A DNA stretch of 64,000 bases from Paucibacter sediminis (GTDB lineage Bacteria > Pseudomonadota > Gammaproteobacteria > Burkholderiales > Burkholderiaceae_C), in the NCBI RefSeq assembly GCF_030254645.1, contig NZ_CP116346.1:2979973-3043972 (forward strand). Direction: 5' to 3'. Under the pieces are notes generated by a model. The model worked only from the letters and a program-made list of their open reading frames with translations. It searched no databases and had not been told where the DNA came from. Below, in pieces: positions 27,298 through 35,752 of the stretch. Every line of letters begins with the position of its first letter. The first letter of the stretch is position 1. The translations under genes and the position numbers were made by a program.

Positions 27298-28265
27298 TCC
27301 GCCGCCAGTTTGCGCTCCTTGATCAGCGCATGCCAGGTCTGGGTCTCGGCCTGCACGAAGCGCGCCAGCGCGGGGGCGTCGCTGGGCGCCAGCTCCAGGC
27401 CGAAGTCTTCCAGCTTGCTGCGCACCTCGGGCAGCTGGATCGCCTTCTGCATCTCGCTGGAGAGCCGCGTCACCGCCTCGGCCGGCGTGCCTTTGGGCAC
27501 GAACAAGCCCTGCCAGGCCGCCACGTCCACGTTCTTCAGGCCCAGCTCCTCGAAGGTCGGCACGTCCGGCAGCTGCGGGATGCGCTTCTTCGTCAGCACT
27601 GCCAGCGGCTTGATCTTGCCGGCGCGGATATGCGGCAGGCCGGCGGCGGTGTCGAGGATGGCCATCGGCACCACGCCGGCCATCAGGTCCTGCACCGCGA
27701 AGGCGGTGCCGCGGTAGGGCACGTGCACGATGAAGCTCTTGCTGCGGTCCTTCACCAGTTCCATCGCCAGATGGTGCGGGCTGCCGATGCCGGGCGAGGC
27801 ATAGCTGTAACGGCCCGGGTTGGCCTTCACCTCGTCCAGCCACTGCTTGCCGCTGCTGAAGCCGGCGCCCGGGTGCACGGTGAGGATGAGCGGGAACTTG
27901 GCCATCAGCCCCACCGGCGCCAGATCGGCCGGCGCATAGGGCAGCTTCTTGTACATGGCGCTGTTGAACACCAGCGCGCCGTTGTCGCCGCTGAGGATGG
28001 TGTAGCCATCGGCGGGCGCCTTGGCCGCGGCGTCGGTGCCTATCATGCCGCCGGCGCCGGGGCGGTTGTCGATCACCAGCGGCTGGCCCAGCTGCTTGCC
28101 GAGCTGGGGCGCGAGCTGGCGCGCCAAGAAGTCCGAGCCGCCGCCGGCCGGGTAGGCCACCACCCAGCGGATCGGCTTGGCCGGCCAGGTTTCGGCTTGG
28201 CTCGCATGACCGGCCAGCGCGGCCAGGGTGGAGATGGCGATGAGACAGACACGGCGAGCAAGCAT
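27294..28265 (-). CDS. Tripartite tricarboxylate transporter (TTT) substrate-binding protein, Bug family
   Basis: 323 residues; signal peptide about 1-24 (ends ASQA). Family marks: ETWPAKPIRWVVAYPAGGGSDFLAR, RPGAGGMIGTDAAAKAPADGYT and the C-terminal VPKGTPAEAVTRLSSEM. Bug proteins are greatly expanded in Burkholderiales and bind carboxylates or other small ligands. No TctA/TctB membrane genes are nearby, which is usual for this family. Coupled to the downstream family-3 receptor gene by a 4-base overlap. Confidence 0.92.
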   Translation of the reverse strand: MLARRVCLIAISTLAALAGHASQAETWPAKPIRWVVAYPAGGGSDFLARQLAPQLGKQLGQPLVIDNRPGAGGMIGTDAAAKAPADGYTILSGDNGALVFNSAMYKKLPYAPADLAPVGLMAKFPLILTVHPGAGFSSGKQWLDEVKANPGRYSYASPGIGSPHHLAMELVKDRSKSFIVHVPYRGTAFAVQDLMAGVVPMAILDTAAGLPHIRAGKIKPLAVLTKKRIPQLPDVPTFEELGLKNVDVAAWQGLFVPKGTPAEAVTRLSSEMQKAIQLPEVRSKLEDFGLELAPSDAPALARFVQAETQTWHALIKERKLAAE

Positions 28266-28330
28266 CGATGCGTTCCTTCCACGGCAGGCGGCTACAGTCG
28301 CGGCATCTTAAGCCGCCCGGAACGCCTGCC

Positions 28331-28774
28331 ATGAGCAACACCACCCACGCCTGCCCCCTGTGTGCCGAAGTTGGCGGCCTGCTCATCGTGGAGCGCCCGC
28401 AGTGGCGCGTGGTGCGCGTCGCCGACGCCGACTTCCCGGCCTTCTACCGCGTCATCTGGCAGCCGCATGTGGCCGAGTTCAGCGATCTCGACCTGGCGGC
28501 GCGCAGCGCCTGCATGGAGGTGGTCTACCGCATTGAGCAGGTGCTGCGCCAGGCGCTCGCGCCAGCCAAGCTGAACCTCGCCAGCCTGGGCAATATGGTG
28601 CCGCATCTGCACTGGCACGTGATCGCCCGCTTCGACTGGGACAGCCATTTCCCCAACCCGATCTGGGGCGAGCGCCAGCGCACGCTGGCCACGCCCGCCG
28701 AAGCCCGGCTGCCCCTGCCGCTGGCGCAGCTGGACGACCAGCTGCGCGCGGCGCTGCTGTTCACCACACGGTGA
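28331..28774 (+). CDS. HIT-like family protein
   Basis: 147 residues from the ATG at 28331 (MSNTTHACPLC). The histidine-triad motif is visible as HLHWHVIARF near residue 98, preceded by NLASLGNMVPHLH. This is the Ap4A-hydrolase-like HIT branch; a CPLC pair at the N-terminus may bind zinc. The final codons and stop lie in a 19-bp sequence repeated 41 bases on, at the end of the convergent peptidase gene. Substrate not known. Confidence 0.87.
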   Translation: MSNTTHACPLCAEVGGLLIVERPQWRVVRVADADFPAFYRVIWQPHVAEFSDLDLAARSACMEVVYRIEQVLRQALAPAKLNLASLGNMVPHLHWHVIARFDWDSHFPNPIWGERQRTLATPAEARLPLPLAQLDDQLRAALLFTTR

Positions 28775-28820
28775 TCGGGAGGGGCTCAGGCGGCGCCCCG
28801 CTCACCATACGGTGATCGGG
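28761..28820. repeat. 19-bp direct repeat flanking a GC hairpin
   Basis: Copies at 28761-28779 (TCACCACACGGTGATCGGG) and 28802-28820 (TCACCATACGGTGATCGGG) differ by one base. Between them GGGGC (28781-28785) and GCCCC (28795-28799) can pair. Copy 1 encodes the last residues of the HIT protein; copy 2, on the other strand, encodes the conserved PITVW end of the M13 peptidase. Confidence 0.75.
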
Positions 28821-30856
28821 TCGGTGCTCACCATGCCATCGCCCGGCTTGCAGTCGAAGGCCTTGGCGAAGGCCGGCGAGTTGGACATCGGGCCCAGCAC
28901 GCGGAACTTACCGGGCGAGTGGCCGTCGGTGCGCAGCTGGTTGATGAGGAACTCGGTGCGCACCTTGCCGCGCCAGACGATGGCGTTGGAGAGGAAGAAG
29001 CGCTGCTCGGGCGTGTAGCCGTCGATCTTCTCGGTCTTGCCGCTGCGCTTGAGCGCCAGCTGCAGGCCCTCGTAGGCGATCGGCAGGCCCGACATGTCGG
29101 AGATGTTCTCTCCCAGGGTCAGCTGGCCATTGATGGCCATCTCGGGCAGCGGGCGGTAGCCGCCATACAGCGCCACCACGCGTTCGGCACGCGCCTTGTA
29201 GGCGGCGGCGTCCTCGGCGGTCCACCAGTCCTTGAGCCGGCCCTGGCCGTCGTACTGGCGGCCGCGGTCGTCGAAGTGGTGGGTGATCTCATGGCCGATC
29301 ACCATGCCGATGCCGCCATAGTTCACCGCATCGTCGGCCTTGGCGTCGAAGAAGGGCGGCTGCAGGATGCCGGCCGGGAAGGTGATCTCGTTGAGGCCGC
29401 CCGCGAAGGCGTTGACGATGTGCGGGCTGGTGAACCAGCGCTTGCGGTTGGTCGGCTGGTCCAGCTCATTCATCTGGCGCTGCGTGGCCCAGGCATTGGC
29501 GCGCAGCAGATTGCCGGCGTAGTCGTCCTTGGCCAGGCTCAGGCCCTGGTAGTCGGGCCATTGCTCCGGCGCGCCGATCTTGGGCACCATCGCGTCCAGC
29601 TTCTCCAGCGCGCGCTGCTTGGTGGGCGCGCTCATCCAGCCCAGCTCGCTGATGCGGCGGCGCATCGCGCTCTTGATGTCGGCCACCAGCGCGAGCGCGC
29701 GCTGCTGCGCCTCGGCCGGGAAGGCCTTCTGCACGAACAGCTCGCCCAGCGCCTGGCCCAGCGGCGCGCCGCCGGTGCGCCCGCCGATCGCCAGGATCAC
29801 CTCCTCGTTGCGCGGCGCGGGCGCCTTCAGGCCCAGGATGGTGGCGCCGTAGTAGTCGTAATGGGCCTGGGCAAAGGCCTTGGGCAGGCGGTCGGCGCTG
29901 GCATCCAGCAGGCGCAGGCGCAGGTAGTTGCGCCAGGTCGACGCGGGCGTGCCGGCCGCCAGCTGGCCGACGCGCTTGGCGAACTCGGGCTGGCTGACGA
30001 TCAGGCGTTCCACCCCACCCTTGCGCGTGGGCGTGCCGGTAAGGCCGTTCAGATAGGCCAGCCAGTCGAAGCCCGGCGCGGCCGCGGCCAGCTCGGCCGG
30101 GCTCATGGGGTTGTAGCTGGCGCGCGGATCGCGCTGCTGGGCGCGCGGCTTGGTGGCCTCGGCCAGCGCGGTCTCCAGCGCCAGCACGGCGTCCAGCGCC
30201 GCCGCGTCCAGCGGCGTGCCGGCGGCGGCCATGATCGCCTGGGCATAGCGGCGGTAGGCGGTCTTGATGCGCTCGGCGCTCGCGCTGGTGGCGAAATAGT
30301 CGTCGCGGTCGGGCAGGCCCAGGCCGCCGGCGCCCAGGGTCAGCGCCTGGCGGGTGGGCTCCATCGGGTCGGCGCGCACAAAGCCGCCCAGCGGCGCCAC
30401 CACCTGCACGCGCGCCAGCTCGGCCAATAGAACGGGCAACTGGGTCGGCAGCTGCTCGGGCGTCTGCAGGGCGTCGATGCGCTGCAGCAGCGGCTGCAGC
30501 GCGCCCAGGCCGCGCGCCTCGATGGCGGCCAGATCCATGCCGCTGCTGTAATAGGCGGCCAGCAGCGCCAGGCCCGGGCTGTTCTGCGCCTTGGCGTCCT
30601 GCACCAGCTCGGCCAGGGCCTTTTCCAGCAGCGCGTCGTTGGCGCGGCGCAGGTCATCGAAGCTGCCGATGCGTGGGCGATTGGCGGGCAATTCGGTGCG
30701 GGATTCCCACAGCCCGTTCACATGGCCATAGAAATCGCTGCAGGCCGGCACCTCGCTGGAGAGGCCTTTCAGGTCCAGCGCCTGGGCGCCAAGCGTGGGC
30801 AGGAAGGCCAGCAGCAGGCCGGCGACGAGAGGGGCGGGGCGAAGCATTTTGTGCAT
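28802..30856 (-). CDS. M13 family zinc metallopeptidase (neprilysin-like)
   Basis: 684 residues; signal peptide about 1-26 (ends LGAQA), so periplasmic or outer-membrane-associated. The gluzincin motif HEITHHFDD and downstream GENISDMSG (third zinc ligand Glu; most members have GENIAD) are present, as are NAFAGGLNEITFPAGILQPPFF and the invariant-type ending DPITVW. M13 peptidases cut oligopeptides. Cys in PACSDFYGHVNGLW begins the mature domain as in the family. Convergent with the HIT gene. Confidence 0.93.
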   Translation of the reverse strand: MHKMLRPAPLVAGLLLAFLPTLGAQALDLKGLSSEVPACSDFYGHVNGLWESRTELPANRPRIGSFDDLRRANDALLEKALAELVQDAKAQNSPGLALLAAYYSSGMDLAAIEARGLGALQPLLQRIDALQTPEQLPTQLPVLLAELARVQVVAPLGGFVRADPMEPTRQALTLGAGGLGLPDRDDYFATSASAERIKTAYRRYAQAIMAAAGTPLDAAALDAVLALETALAEATKPRAQQRDPRASYNPMSPAELAAAAPGFDWLAYLNGLTGTPTRKGGVERLIVSQPEFAKRVGQLAAGTPASTWRNYLRLRLLDASADRLPKAFAQAHYDYYGATILGLKAPAPRNEEVILAIGGRTGGAPLGQALGELFVQKAFPAEAQQRALALVADIKSAMRRRISELGWMSAPTKQRALEKLDAMVPKIGAPEQWPDYQGLSLAKDDYAGNLLRANAWATQRQMNELDQPTNRKRWFTSPHIVNAFAGGLNEITFPAGILQPPFFDAKADDAVNYGGIGMVIGHEITHHFDDRGRQYDGQGRLKDWWTAEDAAAYKARAERVVALYGGYRPLPEMAINGQLTLGENISDMSGLPIAYEGLQLALKRSGKTEKIDGYTPEQRFFLSNAIVWRGKVRTEFLINQLRTDGHSPGKFRVLGPMSNSPAFAKAFDCKPGDGMVSTDPITVW

Positions 30857-30946
30857 CTGGGGTTCTGGTCAGAGGAGAGCGGTGCGGGCACCCTAGACCA
30901 GATCGGGCTCGGCAACCAGAGGTGATGCCCCGGCTACACTGACGCC

Positions 30947-31372
30947 ATGGCCGGCCTGAACCGCAACTCCCCCAAGCCCACCGAGCTCACCGTGCACCAG
31001 CAGTCGCGCGTGCTCGAGGTGGCGTTCGACGATGGCGCGCGCTTTCGCATCCCCTTCGAGCTGATGCGCGTATACAGCCCCTCGGCCGAGGTGAAGGGCC
31101 ATGGCCCCGGCCAGGAGACCCTGCAGACCGGCAAGCGCCTGGTGGGCATTGATGCGCTGGAGCCGGTGGGCCATTACGCCGTGCAGCCGCGTTTTTCCGA
31201 CGGCCACGACAGCGGCATCTTCTCCTGGGACTATCTATACGAGCTGGGCGCCAATGCCGCGCAGCTCTGGCGCGATTACGAGGCCCGCCTGGCTGCCGCC
31301 GGCGTGGATCGCGATGCGCCGATGCCTGGCAAGGCCGCCGCCCACGGCGGCAGCTGCGGCCATCACCATTGA
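30947..31372 (+). CDS. DUF971 family protein
   Basis: 141 residues: an approximately 90-residue GBBH-like domain (SRVLEVAFDDGARFRIPFELMRVYSPSAEV, then DGHDSGIFSWDYLYELG) that is shared with proteins linked to Fe-S cluster handling and gamma-butyrobetaine hydroxylase. The C-terminus is an added Gly/His-rich tail ending CGHHH, a possible metal-binding site. 21 bases upstream of ubiE, a conserved pairing in betaproteobacteria, so probably co-transcribed with it. Confidence 0.9.
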   Translation: MAGLNRNSPKPTELTVHQQSRVLEVAFDDGARFRIPFELMRVYSPSAEVKGHGPGQETLQTGKRLVGIDALEPVGHYAVQPRFSDGHDSGIFSWDYLYELGANAAQLWRDYEARLAAAGVDRDAPMPGKAAAHGGSCGHHH

Positions 31373-31393
31373 CGAATATTTGAAGGCCCCATC

Positions 31394-32125
31394 ATGAGCA
31401 GCACCCATTTCGGCTTCCAGACCGTCGACGAGCGCGAGAAGGCCAGCCGCGTGCGCGGCGTGTTCGATTCCGTGGCCTCGCGCTACGACATCATGAACGA
31501 CCTCATGTCCATGGGCATGCACCGCGCCTGGAAGGCCTACACCGTGGCGGTGGCCAACCTCAAGCCCGGTGAGCGCGCGCTCGACATCGCCGGCGGCACC
31601 GGCGACCTGGCAAAGGCCTTCGCCGCCAAGGTCGGCGAGACCGGCATGGTGGTGCACACCGACATCAACGAGGCGATGCTGCGCCAGGGCCGCGACCGCC
31701 TGCTCAACGAGGGCGTGGTGCTGCCCACCAACCTCTGCGATGCCGAGGCGCTGCCCTACAAGGACGCCAGCTTCGATCTCGTCAGCGTGGCCTTCGGCCT
31801 GCGCAATATGACCCACAAGGACAAGGCGCTGGCCGAGATGTGCCGCGTGCTCAAGCCGGGCGGGCGCCTGCTGGTGCTGGAGTTCTCCAAGGTGGCCGAG
31901 CCCTTGCAGAAGCCCTACGACTGGTACTCCTTCAAGATCCTGCCGCGCCTGGGCCAATGGATTGCCGGCGATGCCGAGAGCTACCGCTATCTGGCCGAGT
32001 CGATCCGCATGCACCCCGATCAGGCCACCCTCAAGGCCATGATGAAGACGGCCGGCTTCGGCCATGTGGACGTGCACAACCTTAGCGGCGGCATCGTCGC
32101 GCTGCACGCCGGCATCAAATGCTGA
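31394..32125 (+). CDS. ubiE: Ubiquinone/menaquinone methyltransferase UbiE
   Basis: SAM-dependent C-methyltransferase of ubiquinone biosynthesis. 243 residues; signature [22 protein letters not shown] and SAM-binding [12 protein letters not shown] are complete, as is the closing [14 protein letters not shown]. In many proteobacteria ubiJ and ubiB follow directly; here 31 kb of exopolysaccharide genes intervene before ubiJ-ubiB at 63,355. Confidence 0.97.
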   Translation: MSSTHFGFQTVDEREKASRVRGVFDSVASRYDIMNDLMSMGMHRAWKAYTVAVANLKPGERALDIAGGTGDLAKAFAAKVGETGMVVHTDINEAMLRQGRDRLLNEGVVLPTNLCDAEALPYKDASFDLVSVAFGLRNMTHKDKALAEMCRVLKPGGRLLVLEFSKVAEPLQKPYDWYSFKILPRLGQWIAGDAESYRYLAESIRMHPDQATLKAMMKTAGFGHVDVHNLSGGIVALHAGIKC

Positions 32126-32468
32126 CAGGCGCAGCTCCGAGGCCTGCCTCCTAGGGTTTCTTCCCCCCGCGTTTGAGCGCCAACGAGCCGCTCGCGTGCC
32201 CCAATTGGGGCTATGGTTTGCGCTATCCCTGCGCTGGCAGGGGGTCACGTCTTGCGCCTGCGGGCGAGCCGCCGCTTTTCGTAACGCGCTGACGCCTTAG
32301 GGGGGTCAACTGTCATTTCGCAAAGCTACACTCGCTGGCCGAAGACGGACCGGGTGCTGCCTGTGCTTGTGCGCGGGCGGCCGTGCAGGGTTGGGGAGAG
32401 CCGGGCACAGCGATGATCACTGTGATGTTGGTGGCTCTGGGTCCTTTGGAATACAGAAAGTCAAAGCA
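32126..32468 (+). other. ubiE-epsD intergenic region, left end of eps locus
   Basis: 343 bases with no gene. It contains a 14-bp palindrome (32198-32211), a perfect hairpin CCCTGC-GCTG-GCAGGG (32227-32242) and a small palindrome ATCAC-T-GTGAT (32416-32426). A possible sigma-70 -10, TACACT (32327-32332), has no good -35. No sigma-54 -24/-12 pair with correct spacing was found. The region must hold the promoter of the plus-strand eps operon, since epsD is the first gene. Confidence 0.6.
32198..32211. promoter_or_regulatory. 14-bp palindrome, candidate eps operator
   Basis: GCCCCAATTGGGGC is perfectly palindromic, 258 bases ahead of the epsD start. Symmetry fits a dimeric helix-turn-helix regulator such as the LuxR-type EpsA that accompanies XrtB loci in other genomes (family knowledge). 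No epsA-like gene is in this window. Confidence 0.4.
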
Positions 32469-33461
32469 ATGAACTTGATGATGAAGAAGCAGGGCGCGGC
32501 GAGTCTGCGCGTGGCCGTGATCGCAGCGGCCGCCCTCACGCTGGTGCTGGCCGGCTGCGGCGACAAGAAGGGCGGCGACAAGGCCTCCCAGACCGCCGCC
32601 AAGGTGAACAAGGAAGAGATCACCGTTCATCAAATCAACTTCGTGCTGCAGCGCCAGCAAGGCCTCAAGCCCGAGCAGGCCGAAGCCGCCTCGCGCCAGG
32701 TGCTGGAGCGCCTGATCGAGCAGGAGCTGGCGGTGCAGAAGGCACAGGACCTCAAGCTCGATCGCGACCCTCGCGTGGTGCAGCAGATTGAGGCCGCCAA
32801 GCGCGAGATCCTGGCCCGCGCCTATGTCGAGCGCACCGGTGAGGCGGTGGCCAAGCCCACCGCCGAAGAGATCGCCGCCTACTACAGCGCCAAGCCCGCG
32901 CTCTTCAAGGAGCGCCGCCTCTACAGCCTGCAGGAAATCGCCATCGAGGCCAAGCCCGATCAGCTCGAGACCCTGCGCAGCAAGCTGCAGGCCGCCAAGA
33001 ACATGGGCGAGTTCGTCGAGTTCCTGAAGGCCAATGAATTCCGCTTCACCGGCAACCAGGCCGTGCGCGCCGCCGAGCAGCTGCCGCTCGCCAGCCTCGA
33101 CCGCATCGCCGCGATGAAGGACGGCGACTCCGTCATCAGCCAGGGCCCCAACGGCCTGCAGGTGCTGTTCCTGGTGGGCTCGCGCAGCCAGCCGGTCGGC
33201 GAGGACCAGGCCCGCCCCGCGATCGAGCAGTTCCTCACCAACCAGCGCAAGAGCGAGCTGGTGCAGAAGGACATGAAGGCCCTGCGCGAGGCTGCCAAGA
33301 TCGAGTACGTCGGCAAGTTTGCCGAGGGCGCGCCCGGCGCGGCCCCGGCTGCCGAGGCCACGCCGGCGGCCTCCGTCGCAGCGCCCGCACCCGCACCCGC
33401 ACCGGCCGCCAGCGGCCTGGACGCCTCCGCCATCTCCAAGGGAATGGGCCTGAAGAAATGA
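32469..33461 (+). CDS. epsD: EpsD-family lipoprotein peptidyl-prolyl isomerase
   Basis: 330 residues with a lipoprotein signal ending in the lipobox LAGC (lipidated Cys30). A SurA/PrsA-like N-domain (QINFVLQRQQGLKPEQAEAASRQVLERLIEQELAV) precedes a parvulin-like region; the C-terminus is an Ala/Pro-rich tail. EpsD is the conserved chaperone-like lipoprotein of XrtB exopolysaccharide loci, thought to help assemble the export machinery. First gene of the run; couples to epsE by a 4-base overlap. Start at 32469 opens the lipoprotein signal. Confidence 0.88.
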   Translation: MNLMMKKQGAASLRVAVIAAAALTLVLAGCGDKKGGDKASQTAAKVNKEEITVHQINFVLQRQQGLKPEQAEAASRQVLERLIEQELAVQKAQDLKLDRDPRVVQQIEAAKREILARAYVERTGEAVAKPTAEEIAAYYSAKPALFKERRLYSLQEIAIEAKPDQLETLRSKLQAAKNMGEFVEFLKANEFRFTGNQAVRAAEQLPLASLDRIAAMKDGDSVISQGPNGLQVLFLVGSRSQPVGEDQARPAIEQFLTNQRKSELVQKDMKALREAAKIEYVGKFAEGAPGAAPAAEATPAASVAAPAPAPAPAASGLDASAISKGMGLKK

Positions 33462-34306
33462 TCGCCAGCCACGTCAAGCACACGCAGCGCCTCGGCGCAT
33501 GCCTCGCGCTGGTCGGCGCCTTGTCGACCGGCGTTTTTTCTGCCGGCAGCGCGCTCGCGCAGGCCGCCACCACCGCCACGGCCGAATATCGCCTGGGTTC
33601 CGGTGACGTGCTGCGCATCAGCGTCTACCAGAATCAAGACCTGACCCTCGAGACGCGCGTCTCCGAGGCCGGCGTGCTGACCTTCCCGCTGCTGGGCACC
33701 ATCCGCATCGGCGGCCTCTCGGTCACCCAGGCCGAGGCGCTGATCGCCGACGGCCTGCGCAAGGGCAACTTCGTCAAGAACCCGCAGGTCACCATCGTGG
33801 TGCTGCAGGTCAAGGGCAACCAGGCCAGCGTGCTGGGCCAGGTGAACCGCCCCGGCCGGTACCCGCTGGAGCTGGCCGACACGCGCCTGACCGACCTGCT
33901 GGCCAATGCCGGTGGCGTGGCCGGCACCGGCGGCGAGACCCTGGTGCTGACCGGAACCCGCAACGGCCAGCCCTACCGCACCGAGATCGACCTGCCCGCC
34001 ATCTTCGCCCCCGGCGGCCGCGGCCAGGACGTGGTGATCCAGAACGGCGACGTGCTGTGGGTCGACCGCGCCCCGATGGTCTACATCTACGGCGAGGTGC
34101 AGCGCCCCGGCCCGATGCGGCTGGAGCGCGGCATGACCCTGATGCAGAGCCTGGCCACCGGCGGCGGCATCAACCAGCGCGGCACCGAAAAGGGCATCCG
34201 CGTGCACCGCAAGGGCAGCGACGGCAAGGTCCAGGTCATTCAGCCGGCGATGGACGAGCAGCTGAAGGATGGTGACGTGGTGTACGTCAAAGAGAGCTTG
34301 TTCTAA
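33458..34306 (+). CDS. epsE: Polysaccharide export outer-membrane protein EpsE (Wza-like)
   Basis: 282 residues; signal peptide about 1-36 ending ALAQA. Poly_export domain starts at YRLGSGDVLRISVYQNQDLT, followed by SLBB domains (GQVNRPGRYPLELADTRL and YGEVQRPGPMRLERGMTL). Forms the periplasm-spanning, outer-membrane exit pore for the polysaccharide. Lacks an obvious lipobox, unlike E. coli Wza. 12 bases before epsF. Confidence 0.93.
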   Translation: MIASHVKHTQRLGACLALVGALSTGVFSAGSALAQAATTATAEYRLGSGDVLRISVYQNQDLTLETRVSEAGVLTFPLLGTIRIGGLSVTQAEALIADGLRKGNFVKNPQVTIVVLQVKGNQASVLGQVNRPGRYPLELADTRLTDLLANAGGVAGTGGETLVLTGTRNGQPYRTEIDLPAIFAPGGRGQDVVIQNGDVLWVDRAPMVYIYGEVQRPGPMRLERGMTLMQSLATGGGINQRGTEKGIRVHRKGSDGKVQVIQPAMDEQLKDGDVVYVKESLF

Positions 34307-34318
34307 GCCGAGGTCAGC

Positions 34319-35752
34319 ATGACGTTTGCGCAATTCCTTTCGATTCTTCGTGCGCGCCTGAAGGTGCTGCTCGGCGTGTTTTTCGGTGTGGTGCTGGTCA
34401 CCCTGGTGCTAAGCCTGGTCTGGCCCAAGAAGTACACCGCGGTGGCATCGGTGGTGATCGATGCCAAGCCGGACCCGCTCAGCGCGGTGCTCTACTCCGG
34501 CGGCCTGAACCCCAGCCTCATCGCGACCCAGATCGACGTGATCCAGAGCGACCGCGTGGCCTACAAGGTGGTGCGAAACCTGAAGCTGGCCGAGAACCCG
34601 CAGATCCGCGAGCAGTGGATGGAAGCCACCAGCGGCGAGGGCGCTATCGAGCAGTGGTTGAGCGACTCGTTCCAGAAGAGCCTGGACGTCAAGCCCTCGC
34701 GTGAATCGAACGTGGTCAGCATCGGCTACAAGGCGCCCGATCCGCGTTTTGCGGCGGGCCTTGCCAACGCCTTCGTGCAAGCCTATCTCGAAACCAATCT
34801 GGAGTTGCGCGTCGAGCCGGCGAAGCAGTACTCGACCTTCTTCGACAGTCGCTCCAAGGAGGCGCGCGACAGCCTGGAGAAGGCGCAGACCAGGTTGTCG
34901 GAGTTCCAGAAGGAGAAGGGCATCATCGCCACCGATGAGCGTCTGGACGTGGAGAACGCCCGCCTGAACGAACTGTCCACGCAGTTGGTGGGCTTGCAGG
35001 CGGTGGCCAGCGATTCCGGGAGCCGTCAGGCCGCCGCCAGGGGTGCTTCCGCCGAGCGCATGCAGGAGGTTCTCAGCAACGGCCTGGTTGCCAGCCTGAA
35101 GGCCGACCAGGCGCGCCTGGAAGCACGTCTCCAGGAGCTCAACGCCAAGCTGGGCGACCAGCATCCGCAAGTGCTGGAGGCCAAGGCCAATCTGGCCGAG
35201 TTGCGCCTGCGCGTCGACGCGGAGACGGCGAAGATCACCAGCAGCATCGGCCTGTCCAACAGCATCAACCAGCAGCGCGTCGGCGAGCTGCGCGCCGCCC
35301 TGGAGGCCCAGCGTTCCAAGGTGTTGCAGATGAAGGCCGTGCGCGACGAAGGCGCCGTGATCCAGCGCGACGTCGAGAACGCCCAGCGTACCTATGACCA
35401 GATCCTGCAGCGTCTGAACCAGACGACGCTGGAGAGCCAGGCGAATCAGAGCAATGTCAGCGTGCTCACGCAGGCCGTGCCGCCCACCGAGCCGACCTCG
35501 CCGAAGTTGCTGCTCAATATGATCATTGCGGTGTTTGGCGGCACCCTGCTGGGCGCCGGTGTGGTACTGGTGCTGGAACTGCTCGATCGCCGCGTACGCA
35601 ACGTCGAAGACATCGTGCTGGCGTCGGGCCTGCCCATCGTGGGCGTGCTCCCCAAGCCCAATGCGCGCCGCCTGTTCGGCCGCGCCGCCAAAGCCAATCT
35701 GCTGCAGCAGCGCCTGCTGGGCCATCTGCCAAGCGCCGGGAAGGGTGCATGA
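34319..35752 (+). CDS. epsF: Chain-length determinant protein EpsF (Wzz-like)
   Basis: 477-residue polysaccharide co-polymerase. Transmembrane helices near residues 13-35 and about 400-425 flank a long periplasmic region with extended coiled coil (about 170-370, for example KADQARLEARLQELNAKLGD) and a GNVR-type end before the second helix. Sets polymer length together with the EpsG ATPase, whose gene start overlaps its stop by 4 bases; the cytoplasmic tail has the Arg-rich basic pattern (NARRLFGRAAK) that could contact EpsG. Confidence 0.9.
   Translation: MTFAQFLSILRARLKVLLGVFFGVVLVTLVLSLVWPKKYTAVASVVIDAKPDPLSAVLYSGGLNPSLIATQIDVIQSDRVAYKVVRNLKLAENPQIREQWMEATSGEGAIEQWLSDSFQKSLDVKPSRESNVVSIGYKAPDPRFAAGLANAFVQAYLETNLELRVEPAKQYSTFFDSRSKEARDSLEKAQTRLSEFQKEKGIIATDERLDVENARLNELSTQLVGLQAVASDSGSRQAAARGASAERMQEVLSNGLVASLKADQARLEARLQELNAKLGDQHPQVLEAKANLAELRLRVDAETAKITSSIGLSNSINQQRVGELRAALEAQRSKVLQMKAVRDEGAVIQRDVENAQRTYDQILQRLNQTTLESQANQSNVSVLTQAVPPTEPTSPKLLLNMIIAVFGGTLLGAGVVLVLELLDRRVRNVEDIVLASGLPIVGVLPKPNARRLFGRAAKANLLQQRLLGHLPSAGKGA

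Noticed and set aside
32235-32255. Sigma-54 promoter (TGGC...TTGC) before epsD
   Set aside because: The GG and GC elements are about 18 bases apart rather than 12.
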